This document shows, piece after piece, positions 1 through 9,584 of a DNA stretch of 64,000 nucleotides. A program made the translations under genes and the position numbers. The DNA comes from Notospermus geniculatus (taxonomy: Eukaryota; Nemertea; Pilidiophora; Heteronemertea; Lineidae): positions 59,268 through 123,267 of the forward strand of contig NMRB01001374.1 in the NCBI GenBank assembly GCA_002633025.1. The letters run 5' to 3'. Under the pieces are notes generated by a model, which saw nothing but the letters and a program-made list of their open reading frames with translations, was not told the origin of the DNA and did not search any database. Position 1 is the stretch's first letter. Every line of letters begins with the position of its first letter.

Positions 1-721
1 ATTGTCCACGTTAACCTGTTTACCTAGGTCCGTAAGGAAGTCAGATGTGTTAGGTCTTAAATGTTCCGACTGGTTGTAAAGCACTTCAGGATATCCATGA
101 ACACCAAACCTCGACAAATTTGAAAAATCTCCATTGAGACTTTCTGCATCCTTTTGTTGGTTGCACTTTACGCTGCACATTTCGGTGTCGAAAGCTCCGG
201 GAACGTTTGTCGTGGTGTTCAGGTTACCGATGGAAATATTGGCGCCCAAGGTGTAGTTGGAATAACCAGATGTTGGTGCTGGTAAAATTAACGTCTTCAG
301 GAAGGTTGGCTGGACCACAAATAACGTACCTCCAATCAGGACGAAAGTGATCAAAGCATCAATTATGTCATAGGATTCCTTGAGAATGAAATAGGCCACG
401 ATGCCTACAAATATAGGTTTGCAAAAAACCAAAGCCAGAACGTCACCTAGTGCCATGTTCCTTATAGCAATGTTTAAGGAGTTTGTATAACATCCGTTCA
501 GCAGCGCTGCGATCCAGACATACACATTCCTCTCAGCAAACATCGTCTCTTTCTTATGAAGAAGCCATGCACCTGATATTACCAACAGTGGAATTTCGCG
601 GATGAATATACACTCGAACACATTCAGCTCAACCTGCATTTGAAATAAAAGAGACGAAAACGCAGAGAAGATAGAACTTAACACACCCAATGAGAAACCA
701 ATGACGTCATCGGCAAAAAGG
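1..721 (-). CDS. EamA/SLC35G-like membrane transporter, partial
   Basis: An open frame runs from an ATG at 721 to the window edge with no stop. The hydrophobic stretches are spaced like an EamA/DMT (SLC35G-type) carrier. They are a first helix after FADDVIGFSLG, one around REIPLLVISGAWLL, one around VYVWIAALLNG, one around LGDVLALVFCKPIFVG and one around DALITFVLIGGTLFVV. The LGD-(x)-PIF-(x)-LKE pattern is typical of that family. SLC35/DMT proteins have ten helices and move small metabolites or nucleotide sugars across membranes; the substrate cannot be told here. The first in-frame ATG follows an upstream stop, but an internal splice acceptor could define the true exon edge. A possible donor (CTAG/GTAAAC on the minus strand, near 22) may end the exon, so the last residues read at the window edge may be intronic. 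It is unrelated to the neighbouring array. Confidence 0.68.
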
Positions 722-1299
722 ACTTGTACGAGAGAGGGCATTTTATCAATCCGGTTGGGATCACAACATGGAAAAAGTTACTCCTTTCGTCCACCTATGA
801 ACGCCAGTGATGATCACATGCACCACTGCAGACGAATGAAAGCGTTGAAATCTGTTTTGAACAATCGGAAATTCCAAACAATAATATCGAATCAGTTCAC
901 TTCGTTTTCTGACATCTTCAGCCACATCCGGTTCATGAAGCCGCTGTTACATGTACGTCTCTGTGTTTGCCTTTTCGGGTGTGTGAAACAGAACACCCAT
1001 CTTCTTTTGCTCAACCATATAAGGTGGTTTCATATGACGTCACAGCGGCCATGTTGGAGGTATAAAACAAAACAACAGACTTTCAAAACAATAGAAGTTA
1101 TTATCTCCATGGACCGTGACTGGCAATTTTTTCTTAATACCTCCAATATGGCCACAATGACAACACTGGTATAGGTGAAGCCAGCAGAAATACTATTGTT
1201 GAGGACAATACATTTTAGGACAGATGTTCAAAACAAGAAGATTATACATGGACATATTTATTAAGGTCACTACATTATTGTAACAGGTGTAATACATAA
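722..1299. other. Spacer with no recognised gene
   Basis: Upstream side of the transporter exon. A 157-codon plus-strand frame at 701-1174 has no recognisable domain and overlaps the transporter start, so I treat it as noise. Confidence 0.5.
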
Positions 1300-1766
1300 G
1301 TACGGTGGCCCATAGAGCTCATTGATGAAAAATATTTACATTTGCAATTTTTTTTCAATTCGATAACTTTTTCTTGGGAATTTGTAAAATTTTTAGAAGT
1401 TCCCACCGCGGTGATAATATTTCCACCTCGGTGATAATATTTCCACCTCGGTGATAATATTACCACCGCGGTGATAATATTTCTACCTCGGTGATAATAT
1501 TTCCACCTCGGTGAAAATTTATTTCCACCGCGGTGGTAATTATTAATTATCACCGCGGTGGAAGTTAATTTCCACCGCGGTGGAAATATTTCCACCGAGG
1601 TGGAAATATTCTCACCGCGGTGGGAATATTCTCACCGCGGTGGTAATATTTTCACCGAGGTGGGAACTTCTAAAAATTTTACAAACCCCAAGAAAAAAAT
1701 TATCGAATTGAAAAAAAATTGCAAACGTAAATATTTTTCATCAATGAGCTCTATGGGCCACCGTAC
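1300..1766. repeat. Foldback element with CACCGCGGTG satellite core
   Basis: The outer arms (about 110 bp, starting GTACGGTGGCCCATAGAGCTC) are inverted copies of each other. Between them lie many ten-base self-complementary units, CACCGCGGTG or CACCKCGGTG, separated by short AT-rich words. ATAA flanks both ends (1296-1299 and 1767-1770) as a possible target duplication. It is a non-autonomous foldback or MITE-like repeat of unknown superfamily. Confidence 0.75.
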
Positions 1767-1770
1767 ATAA

Positions 1771-2071
1771 GGGATGTTTTCTGCATCATTATTCTAGGAT
1801 TCAAATTACAATGCATAATGATAGATTTGCACATACGGCCAATCAGTATTTCCATCGTGGTAACAAAGGAAACTTCACCATGTTTACATTTACTAGTAAC
1901 TGACAGTCACCTATTCAGCCACGCGGATCAAATTTCTCCATCAAGTGATAATACACCAACAAGGCGTTAATCGCTGCCCCCACGATACATCTAGAAAGGC
2001 GAAGAAATCAAACGATAAACGTTTACTTTATGACAACACAAAGTGCCGTTCGTCATGAAAAATGAAGTACA
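1771..2071. other. Spacer, nothing recognised
   Basis: AT-rich unique-looking sequence between the foldback and the direct duplication. No coding signal seen. Confidence 0.45.
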
Positions 2072-3022
2072 TGTATGTGTACATGAATACATGTAAAAAA
2101 CAAAAGGAGCAAAAATAGTAGCCTATCCGAAACAGGTGAAATCCCAGTTGACATTCGGTGTATTAGGCCTGCATATTGTGCATCAGTCTTCCTGGTATAT
2201 TAGGGAGGTTTCGCAAATCGGACGAAAAACGAAGTTCGAAATACGAAATTGGACTTCACTTCCATGGCGTAATGTATTTCAGGAGATGGTTGGTACCGCA
2301 AATATCGCCTGCTGCAAGAGCGTCTTTTAGCGTATTACGTTAAACCGAAAGAGTTACGGTGTACATGTATCTTGAATTTATAAATTTCCACTTCGTATCT
2401 ACGAAGTGGAACCGAAAGATAAATTTCAAAGTTTGTTCCAAACAAAATTTAAGGCAGATTTTACACTTAAGATGTTTTATGCATACGGTCCCAGATCTAT
2501 GGAAGCTGGTGATATTGCAAGTGCAACTTGTAATAGTTTTCTCAATGCACAGTAACATGTAGTAGGCCCCTACCGGTAGGCCTATACTCAAGTACAGGAG
2601 ATTACACGCGATTGAACTATTGTTCACTCTAATTTCATTGCTTCTGTTGTCAAAAACACTCGAATAAGATGCGACGCTAAACCGACTCAAATATGGTCTC
2701 AACAGTGATAAGCCTATGGCAACCAACCATCCTCCCATACAGGGTGTCTGTTCCACTCCTCTTCATACACTTGCACACAAAGTCAGTGTCACAGGAAGAG
2801 TGATGTGAGATGGATGAAGAGAAACGAGGTAAAAACCCCGCTGTGGGAGAATGGCAGCCAACTGACCAAACAGGCATACATGTACTTGTGTCACGTTTTG
2901 CCAATGAAGCTTATAGGCCTGATAATACTTGTGTCACAGTTTGTCACTGAAGATTATAGGCTTGGGCCCGTATGCATAAAAGTAGAATAAGCTTATTCCA
3001 GGTATAACCTAACGTTATAACC
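2072..3022 (+). repeat. Direct duplication, copy 1
   Basis: About 950 bp matching 3649-4585 almost throughout, with small indels such as a missing CTTCGTATCTACG-type stretch in copy 2. The short reading frames that are similar in both copies are explained by the duplication; I see no domain in them. Confidence 0.8.
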
Positions 3023-3092
3023 TTAAGTTAAACCTGGAAAATAAGCTTACAGGTATAACCTAAGCTTATTCCACCTTTATGCATACGGGCCC
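2964..3092. repeat. MITE-like inverted repeat (GGGCCCGTATGCATAAA ends)
   Basis: The ends GGGCCCGTATGCATAAA and TTTATGCATACGGGCCC are inverted copies. The interior holds paired GGTATAACCTAA and AATAAGCTTATTCC words. The second direct-duplication copy contains only the left half (from 4528 to 4585), so the duplication boundary falls inside this element. Confidence 0.7.
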
Positions 3093-3121
3093 TGAAGTTT
3101 ATTAGGCCTGAGGCTAGAAAT

Positions 3122-3555
3122 AGAGTAAAGTGGTACAATTCTAGCCCCTGAATATACATGTACACCTCCATGCAATATTATTCTGGCCATTTTTACACTC
3201 GGGGGCTAGAATTGTACCACTATTTACCCTATACGGTATACGAAAACGCAGGTTAACAAAGACTTCAAATGGATTCACGACCGTGAAGCCATTGTTAACC
3301 TGCGTTTTCGTATAGATATCCAACAGAAAGCACAAAGAACGACACACAAAATGATATAAAAGGAAAGGTCGTCTCCAAATTTCGCAAATTTTCGACCCCA
3401 ACCAGGGTCTTCCTCAGGCACTTTCTAGTCGAGCTACCAGAAGTGTAATGAGCTGGATCCCAACATTACAAATAGATCTGATCCAGCTCATAACACTTCT
3501 AAGACCCCGGTTGGGGTCGAAAATTTGCGAATTTATGGCGTTTTCGTATACCGAT
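3122..3555. repeat. Cluster of nested inverted repeats
   Basis: Three arm pairs follow one another. The first is GGTACAATTCTAGCCCC (about 3131) with its inverse at about 3202-3219. The second is TATACGAAAACGCAGGTTAAC (3237-3257) with its inverse at 3294-3314. The third is TTCGCAAATTTTCGACCCC (about 3381) with its inverse ending near 3534. The last family (TTCGACCCCAACCGGGGTC) recurs at 46850 and 57488-57612. Confidence 0.65.
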
Positions 3556-3648
3556 TCATGTCAACCTCTGTAATCAGGACACCTCTCAATTAAGGACAGC
3601 ATTTGTCAGTCCTGAAGGTGTCCTTAATAGAGAGGTTCGACTGTACAG

Positions 3649-4585
3649 TGTATGTGTACATGAATACATGTAAAAAACAAAAGGAGCAAAAATAGTAGCC
3701 TATCCGAAACAGGTGAAATCCCAGTTGACATTCGGTGTATTCGGCCTGCATATTGTGCATCAGTCTTCCTGGTATATTAGGGAGGTTTCGCAAATCGGAC
3801 GAAAAACGAAGTTCGAAATACGAAATTGGACTTCACTTCCATGACGTAATGTATTTCAGGAGATGGTTGGTACCGCAAATATCGCCTGCTGCAAGAGCGT
3901 CTTTTAGCGTATTACGTTAAACCGAAAGAGTTACGGTGTACATGTATCTTGAATTTATAAATACGAAGTGGAACCGAAAGATAAATTTCAAAGTTTGTTC
4001 CAAACAAAATTTAAGGCAGATTTTACACTTAAGATGTTTTATGCATAGGCCTACGGTCCCAGATCTATGGAAGCTGGTGATATTGCAAGTGCAACTTGTA
4101 ATAGTTTTCTCAATGCACAGTAACATGTAGTAGGCCCCTACCGGTAGGCCTATACTCAAGTACAGGAGATTACACGTGATTGAACTATTGTTCACTCTAA
4201 TTTCATTGCTTCTGTTGTCAAAAACACTCGAATAAGATGCGACGCTAAACCGACTCAAATATGGTCTCAACAGTGATAAGCCTATGGTAACCAACCATCC
4301 TCCCATAGCACGGTGTCTGTTCCACTCCTCTTCATACACTTGCACACAAAGTCAGTGTCACAGGAAGAGTGATGTGAGATGGATGAAGAGAAACGAGGTA
4401 AAAACCCCGCTGTGGGAGAATGGCAGCCAACTGACCAAACAGGCCTACTTGTGTCACGTTTTGCCAATGAAGCTTATAGGCCTGATAATACTTGTGTCAC
4501 AGTTTGTCGCTGAAGATTATAGGCTTGGGCCCGTATGCATAAAAGTAGAATAAGCTTATTCCAGGTATAACCTAACGTTATAACC
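3649..4585 (+). repeat. Direct duplication, copy 2
   Basis: Second copy of 2072-3022. It stops abruptly inside the GGGCCCGTATGCATAAA inverted-repeat element, 24 bases before the stop codon of array gene 1. Confidence 0.8.
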
Positions 4586-4608
4586 AGTTACTTCTTTGTA
4601 AAGGAAGC

Positions 4609-7600
4609 CTAATAGTCACCCTTTCGTATCCTTTCAATCATTTTCATCTGAAAGGGTATGGCATTGAATGGTTCCTCTACAAAGTCCGCAGTCACAAGAC
4701 TCTCTTCAAAGAATTTTCCAGTCACTTTACTTTTCTTCAGCTGCTCAGCAATTTCCTCCAAGTTGAAGTATATAAAAAGTTCTGCGAGTTGATCGATGGT
4801 AAGTTCAGAGAGAGGGGTCAAATTTCCATCTGGAGGGGGAAACTTTATCATTTTACCGGATTGAAGCTGAGGATTAGGTTGAGATTGTGGCTGAGGCGTC
4901 GGTCTTGGTGTTGGGGGCACAACTGCTTGTGGAACAACTGCTGCTTCAGGAACACACCGTGTCGTTGGTGTACTCCTGGTTGGCGGCGGAGCGGGATTTC
5001 TGATGGGCCCGGCAGCTCCCGGTGGAGCTGGTACTGGCCCAAGCCGAGCAATACTCCTGGTTGGCGGCGGAGCGGGATTTCTGATGGGCCCGGCAGCTCC
5101 TGGTGGAGCTGGTACTGGCCCAAGCCGAGCAATACTCCTGGTTGGCGGCGGAGCGGGATTTCTGATCGGCCCGGCAGCTCCCGGTGGAGCTGGTACTGGC
5201 CCAAGCCGAGCAATACTCCTGGTTGGCGGCGGAGCGGGATTTCTGATGGGCCCGGCAGCTCCCGGTGGAGCTGGCAGTAGCCCAAGCCCGGCAATAATCT
5301 CCCTCTGCGTCCTCTTATAGTTATGAATTTCTTCCATAAGAGGCTTCGGCAAAGACCTTCGACTCTTGTGACTTGGATCTGATGTCCTTCTATCCCTTCC
5401 CCTCTGTTCATGTTCTTGTGGTGTTTCTGTTTCTTCTGACGAACCAGAAACACATTGTGCAAACGGAACTACATCCTCGTAGTCCTCACGTAGTAATGGA
5501 GGGCGGGTGAGGCCTTGTAGATTCAATCCACCGCCTGGGGCAGGGCGGCATTCAGAAGGGTCACTTATACTGCGTTTTAATATTTCAAACTTGGGCCTCG
5601 GCTTCTTTAGTGTGGATACTTTCGGTGGCAGATAATCTACATTTTCTGGATCCTCCATTTCACCTGTAGCACCTAAAATGTATATCAAAATCAAAAAGAT
5701 AAAAACCTGTCTGTTCCCCTCATATCCAGAGGAGTGCTAAACTTGGTTCGCATCAGGGTGGCTTTCCATTGGAGCGTTTCCGTGCGCGGAAACGCTCCAA
5801 TGGAAAGCACCCTAAAGGCCTGAACCCACTGTCGCGTTTTCCCACTGCGGTTTCATCACCGCCCGACAAATTCTTTGTTATATTCTCGGTTCGCTGCCTT
5901 TTAGCAAAGCATTTTCTGCCGCTGCGTTTTCCCGCTGCGTGAAAACGCGCCAGTGGGTTCGGCCCTTAAGGCCTGAACCCACTGACGCGTTTTCGCACAG
6001 CGGGAAAACGCAGCGGCAGAAAATGCTTTGTTAAAAGGCAAGAATTTGTCGCGCGGTGATGAAACCGCGGCGGCAAAACGCGACAGTGGGTTCAGGCCTT
6101 AAGGCCCGAACCCACTGACGCGTTTTCACGCAGCGGGAAAACGCACCGGCAGAAAATGCTTTGTTAAAAGGCAGCGCACCGAGAAAATAACAAAGGATTT
6201 GTCGGGCAGTGGTGAAGCCGCGGCGGCAAAACGCGACAGTGGGTTCGGGCCTTTTAAGGGCTCCACATGTGCGTTTTACGCTGCGTGATGCGTTAAATCT
6301 TTTGTTATTTTCCGCCGCTCTGCTTCCAAACAATGGGCGAAGCGTCAAAACGCAGCGTAAAACGCACATGTGGACCCAGGCCTTAAAGGTCTCCGGCCAC
6401 TTGTGCGTTTTACGCTGCGTGATGCGTTAAGTCTTTTGTTATTTTCCGCCGCTCTGCTTCCAAATAATGGGAAAAGCGGATCACGCAGCGTAAAACGCAC
6501 AAGTGGACCCAGGCCTTCAGGGCTTGTGTCCACGTGTGCGTTTTACGCTACGTGATGCGTTAAATCTTTTGTTATTTTCCGCCGCTCTGCTTCCAAACAA
6601 TGGGCAAAGCGTCATAACGCAGCGTAAAACGCACATGTGGACCTATGCCTTTGAAGACCTGGGTCCACATGTGCGTTTTACGCTGCGTTTTGAAGCTTCG
6701 CCCATTGTTTGGATTGCATCTACAGACAACAAAAGAGGGCTTTACCAGGAGTTGGCACCGTAAGAGCTTGGGATGATGATGGCCCGCCCTTAATGCTGTC
6801 TCCAATGAAATCTCTCACTGCGATGTAGTCGTAAATGTTCTCAGCGCTGCATTCTCGTATTTCCGACACAGATGAGGGAGGTCAGCGTTTATGACAACAT
6901 TGATGTCTTTGAACCGTTCCATTTCGAAGAGAGAGGCTCTGGATTTGATGGTGTCACATACTGGGTCATTTGGCCTGTACTGCCAGACTCGAAATTCATG
7001 TGCACCGGATGTGCTCTCGTCATTTATTGGTTTTGGAAAGTAGACAAAATTTGCATCAATGATGTCTACCTGTCTCAAGTCTGATGACTGTCTCCGTTCA
7101 TTCCTGTTTTCAGTACCGGTGCCCGTTACGGTACCCATGGGGTAGAGGCTGCTGACAGTGCATGCAATGATGACATCATACCGAGTTTCTGAGATCAGCA
7201 GGACATCATGGGAAGTTAGACCAGATGGTTTTACTGTGAAGTAGACTCGCTGTGGAAGTGTGAATTTCTCATACACCTCCTGTAAGCTGTATGTGTTGCC
7301 ATCTTCCACGATGGTGAAATTACCTTTTGTTGCCAATGGGATGGCAACTGTTTTGTCTATCGTCCTTATGTGACAGATTACACAGTCATTTTCCTGGTGT
7401 TTAAGTTGAAATTTATCCCCCTGTCTAACTGTTACGTTCCCAACAGTGAATGACTTCTGTGGCATGGCATACCGTGGCTTAAAATCCCAAAGATCTCTCA
7501 TTTTCGGATAGACGCAGTCTCCACGTCTAATCGGAAAAATCTTCACTTGACTTGCATCCTCTGACACGTTCATCGTCGTCAATGGAATTAGGTACTGAGC

Positions 7601-7882
7601 CCGGACTTTCTTTTTCAACTTTTCCATCGAAGTGTCGTAATAAGTGTCATAATCACAGGCCATCACTCGCTTGAAATTCCGCACACCAAGACCAACGAAG
7701 GCATCGTCTCCCCAGAAAGACACACTTACACCATCTCTCGTATTCGGCCGTATCATCTTCGGCCAATCGTAGGAATCCATCAGTTCGTCAAAACGGTAAC
7801 ATTCAGATGACCATTTCACTTGCTTCAAAATATGCCCCAGCCATTTATGGGCCTTTGTGTCCTCCTCTTCCGTCTGTTGCAT
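4609..7882 (-). CDS. Array gene 1: GAREM-like CABIT/SAM adaptor, frameshifted
   Basis: Exon 1 is 7882-6746 (CABIT) and exon 2 is 5672-4609 (linker and SAM), with donor CCTG/GTAAAG, acceptor TTTTAG/GTGC and a phase-1 junction as in the other copies. The ATG at 7882 (MQQT) aligns with the starts of the paralogues. Exon 1 keeps KWSS, the FVGLGVRNFKRVMACDY block, DCVIC and FTLPQRV. Near 6870-6890 the frame shifts by +2 (or -1) relative to the paralogues. Downstream, ECSAENIYDYI is intact in the other frame right up to the donor, so one lesion (or one sequencing error) breaks an otherwise complete gene of about 732 codons. The linker is unlike the other copies: four 27-residue proline/alanine repeats (APPGAAGPIRNPAPPPTRS) and no RPLPPLP, but a DYEDV tyrosine motif. 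The SAM-like end starts at PLSELTIDQL. GAREM proteins link receptor kinases to Grb2/SHP2; that role here is inferred. Confidence 0.78.
4978..5301 (-). repeat. 81-bp coding minisatellite, four units
   Basis: Unit starts at 4978, 5059, 5140 and 5221 give an exact 81-base period. Each unit encodes 27 residues rich in P, A and G in the linker of array gene 1. The near-identity of units indicates recent expansion or homogenisation. Confidence 0.9.
5757..6713. repeat. Seven or eight foldback elements packed in one intron
   Basis: The intron of array gene 1 (5673-6745) is almost entirely inverted repeats. A palindrome sits at 5757-5813 (GCGTTTCCGTGCGCGGAAACGC core). Three elements with AAGGCCTGAACCCACTG ends follow (about 5814-5967, 5967-6103 and 6102-6258). 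Then come three with CCACATGTGCGTTTTACGCTGCG ends (about 6258-6385, 6385-6520 and 6517-6650). A half element ends near 6713. Adjacent elements share their terminal bases. Confidence 0.75.
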
Positions 7883-9584
7883 TATGCCAGATTCGACAGC
7901 TGACACTGTAGGCCTACATGTATTTCACAAAATGCTTACAAATTTGATATATCCTACGCGGAAGGTACATGTACAATACTGCACGCACACAATTCCATTC
8001 CACAAACCATTGACACCGTTGGGATATTCCCGGCTTTGCCTAATCTTGAATACATGTATACACAATATAAGAATTTTTTTTCTTTTTTTCTTCGCGGTTG
8101 TTGAACTACAAATTTTCATGATAATAATAATCAGTACATTCTTGTTTATTCTTTCAAGCCCGAACTCGTCGGCGTACACAGTGGTTTGGTGGAACAGTTC
8201 TGTTTTCTGAACTCATATTATTGCGCAGTTGAAATGCAGTGGCACTTCCCTCTAGTTCACTTGACATTGCAATGAAATTGTTCGATGGCGAAATAATGGG
8301 GTGCCTTTTGAAAATCAATATTGTCAAATCTGGAGAGACCACTGGAGGTTATCATGAAAACCTACGGCAGGCAACATACATAGGCCTACCTCGCGAACGT
8401 CCGTTTTGAGTTAGGCCAGACATTTTATACCTTGTTTAGCAAACCCACCGACGCCCGAAATATTCCAAAAACAAAATTTAAAAAAATATTTAATTTATTT
8501 TTGACCATTTAGCAAACCAGCCGACGTTCAAAATTGCTCAAAATAGAAAAAAAGAAAAATTTTATTTTTATTTTTATTCCGACCTTCGCCTTTCCTGCCC
8601 GAAGGTTCTAATCAGCTCACGGCATCTAGCGGCATGAATAGGAATTAACCACACTCTGTGGAGACCAATCACAATCATTGTCTTATGCACTGTCTGTCCT
8701 TGGAGGAATTGTCAGTGTAATTCCTCCAAGGTCTGTCGTAGCTTGGAGGTCAGTATAATTCCTCCAAGGTCGTATTTACCGATAGAACAATAAAGATTTA
8801 TTTTGAAATAAAATTTTATTTTTATTACTTCCTTCGCTCTTTTGGTTTTACAGAATGCTTTTGTGAATGGAGAAAATAAATTTTTATTTTTATTTTTTCC
8901 GTTACTTTCGGCTGTGCGTGTAAATTTATTCAAATAATATTTTCTCGGAATTTACCATGCTAACTGGTTCTTCAACCTCATATAATTTGCCAATAATTTA
9001 AAATCTCATGTATAGAGGGTTCTTCACCGATGTCACAACTCAATGCTAAGGAGCGAATTAATACACAATTAGCCGTGCAGTGCTTGGCCATGTTGGCCGT
9101 CAGTAATACACTACAACTCTTAATTCAGCACTGATTGTCTGTTTTTACAACAGAGAGGTGTCAATCATCAGACTGTTTTAGAACATGTGATTTTACATGT
9201 ATTTGACAAATCATATCCAAAAAAACTGAAGTGATAAGAAAGGAAGTTTGGAAAATATTCCAGTTATAATCTGAATTTCTAATCAGTAAACCCCATTGAC
9301 ACTGACGGCCAATATGGCAATGTTATAATTAGGGTGTGATGTCATGTGATCTATAGGACAACTGCAATGAAATGAGCACAACATTTGTGTGAGGCTTTCA
9401 TAATCGTCAAGTCGCCGCTTATTCCGTCAATCTATTGTAATGTCACACTGGCACACAGGCATCACTGAAAAACGTTTCACCGGAAAGAAAGATTCTGTCT
9501 ATGATGGTGTCAACGATGATGTTGGTCAAAAGATTCAATGACAAGCATCAACCATTGCTCGTCTAGTACCTGGTTGCCGATGCT
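7883..9584. other. Spacer between array genes 1 and 2
   Basis: Contains the 5' flank of gene 1 and an AT-rich stretch (about 8440-8940) with repeated AAAATTTTATTTTTATT words. A small inverted pair, TTGGAGGAATTGTCAGTGTA and its inverse with TTCCTCCAAGGTC, lies at 8698-8772. No coding sequence recognised. Confidence 0.5.

Noticed and set aside
2340-2756. 138-codon minus frame similar to 3917-4345
   Set aside because: The pair is explained by the 950-bp direct duplication. Indels between copies disturb the frame and no domain is seen.
4978-5301. CRISPR-like regular repeats
   Set aside because: Repeats are contiguous without spacers, are in frame within an exon, and the genome is eukaryotic.
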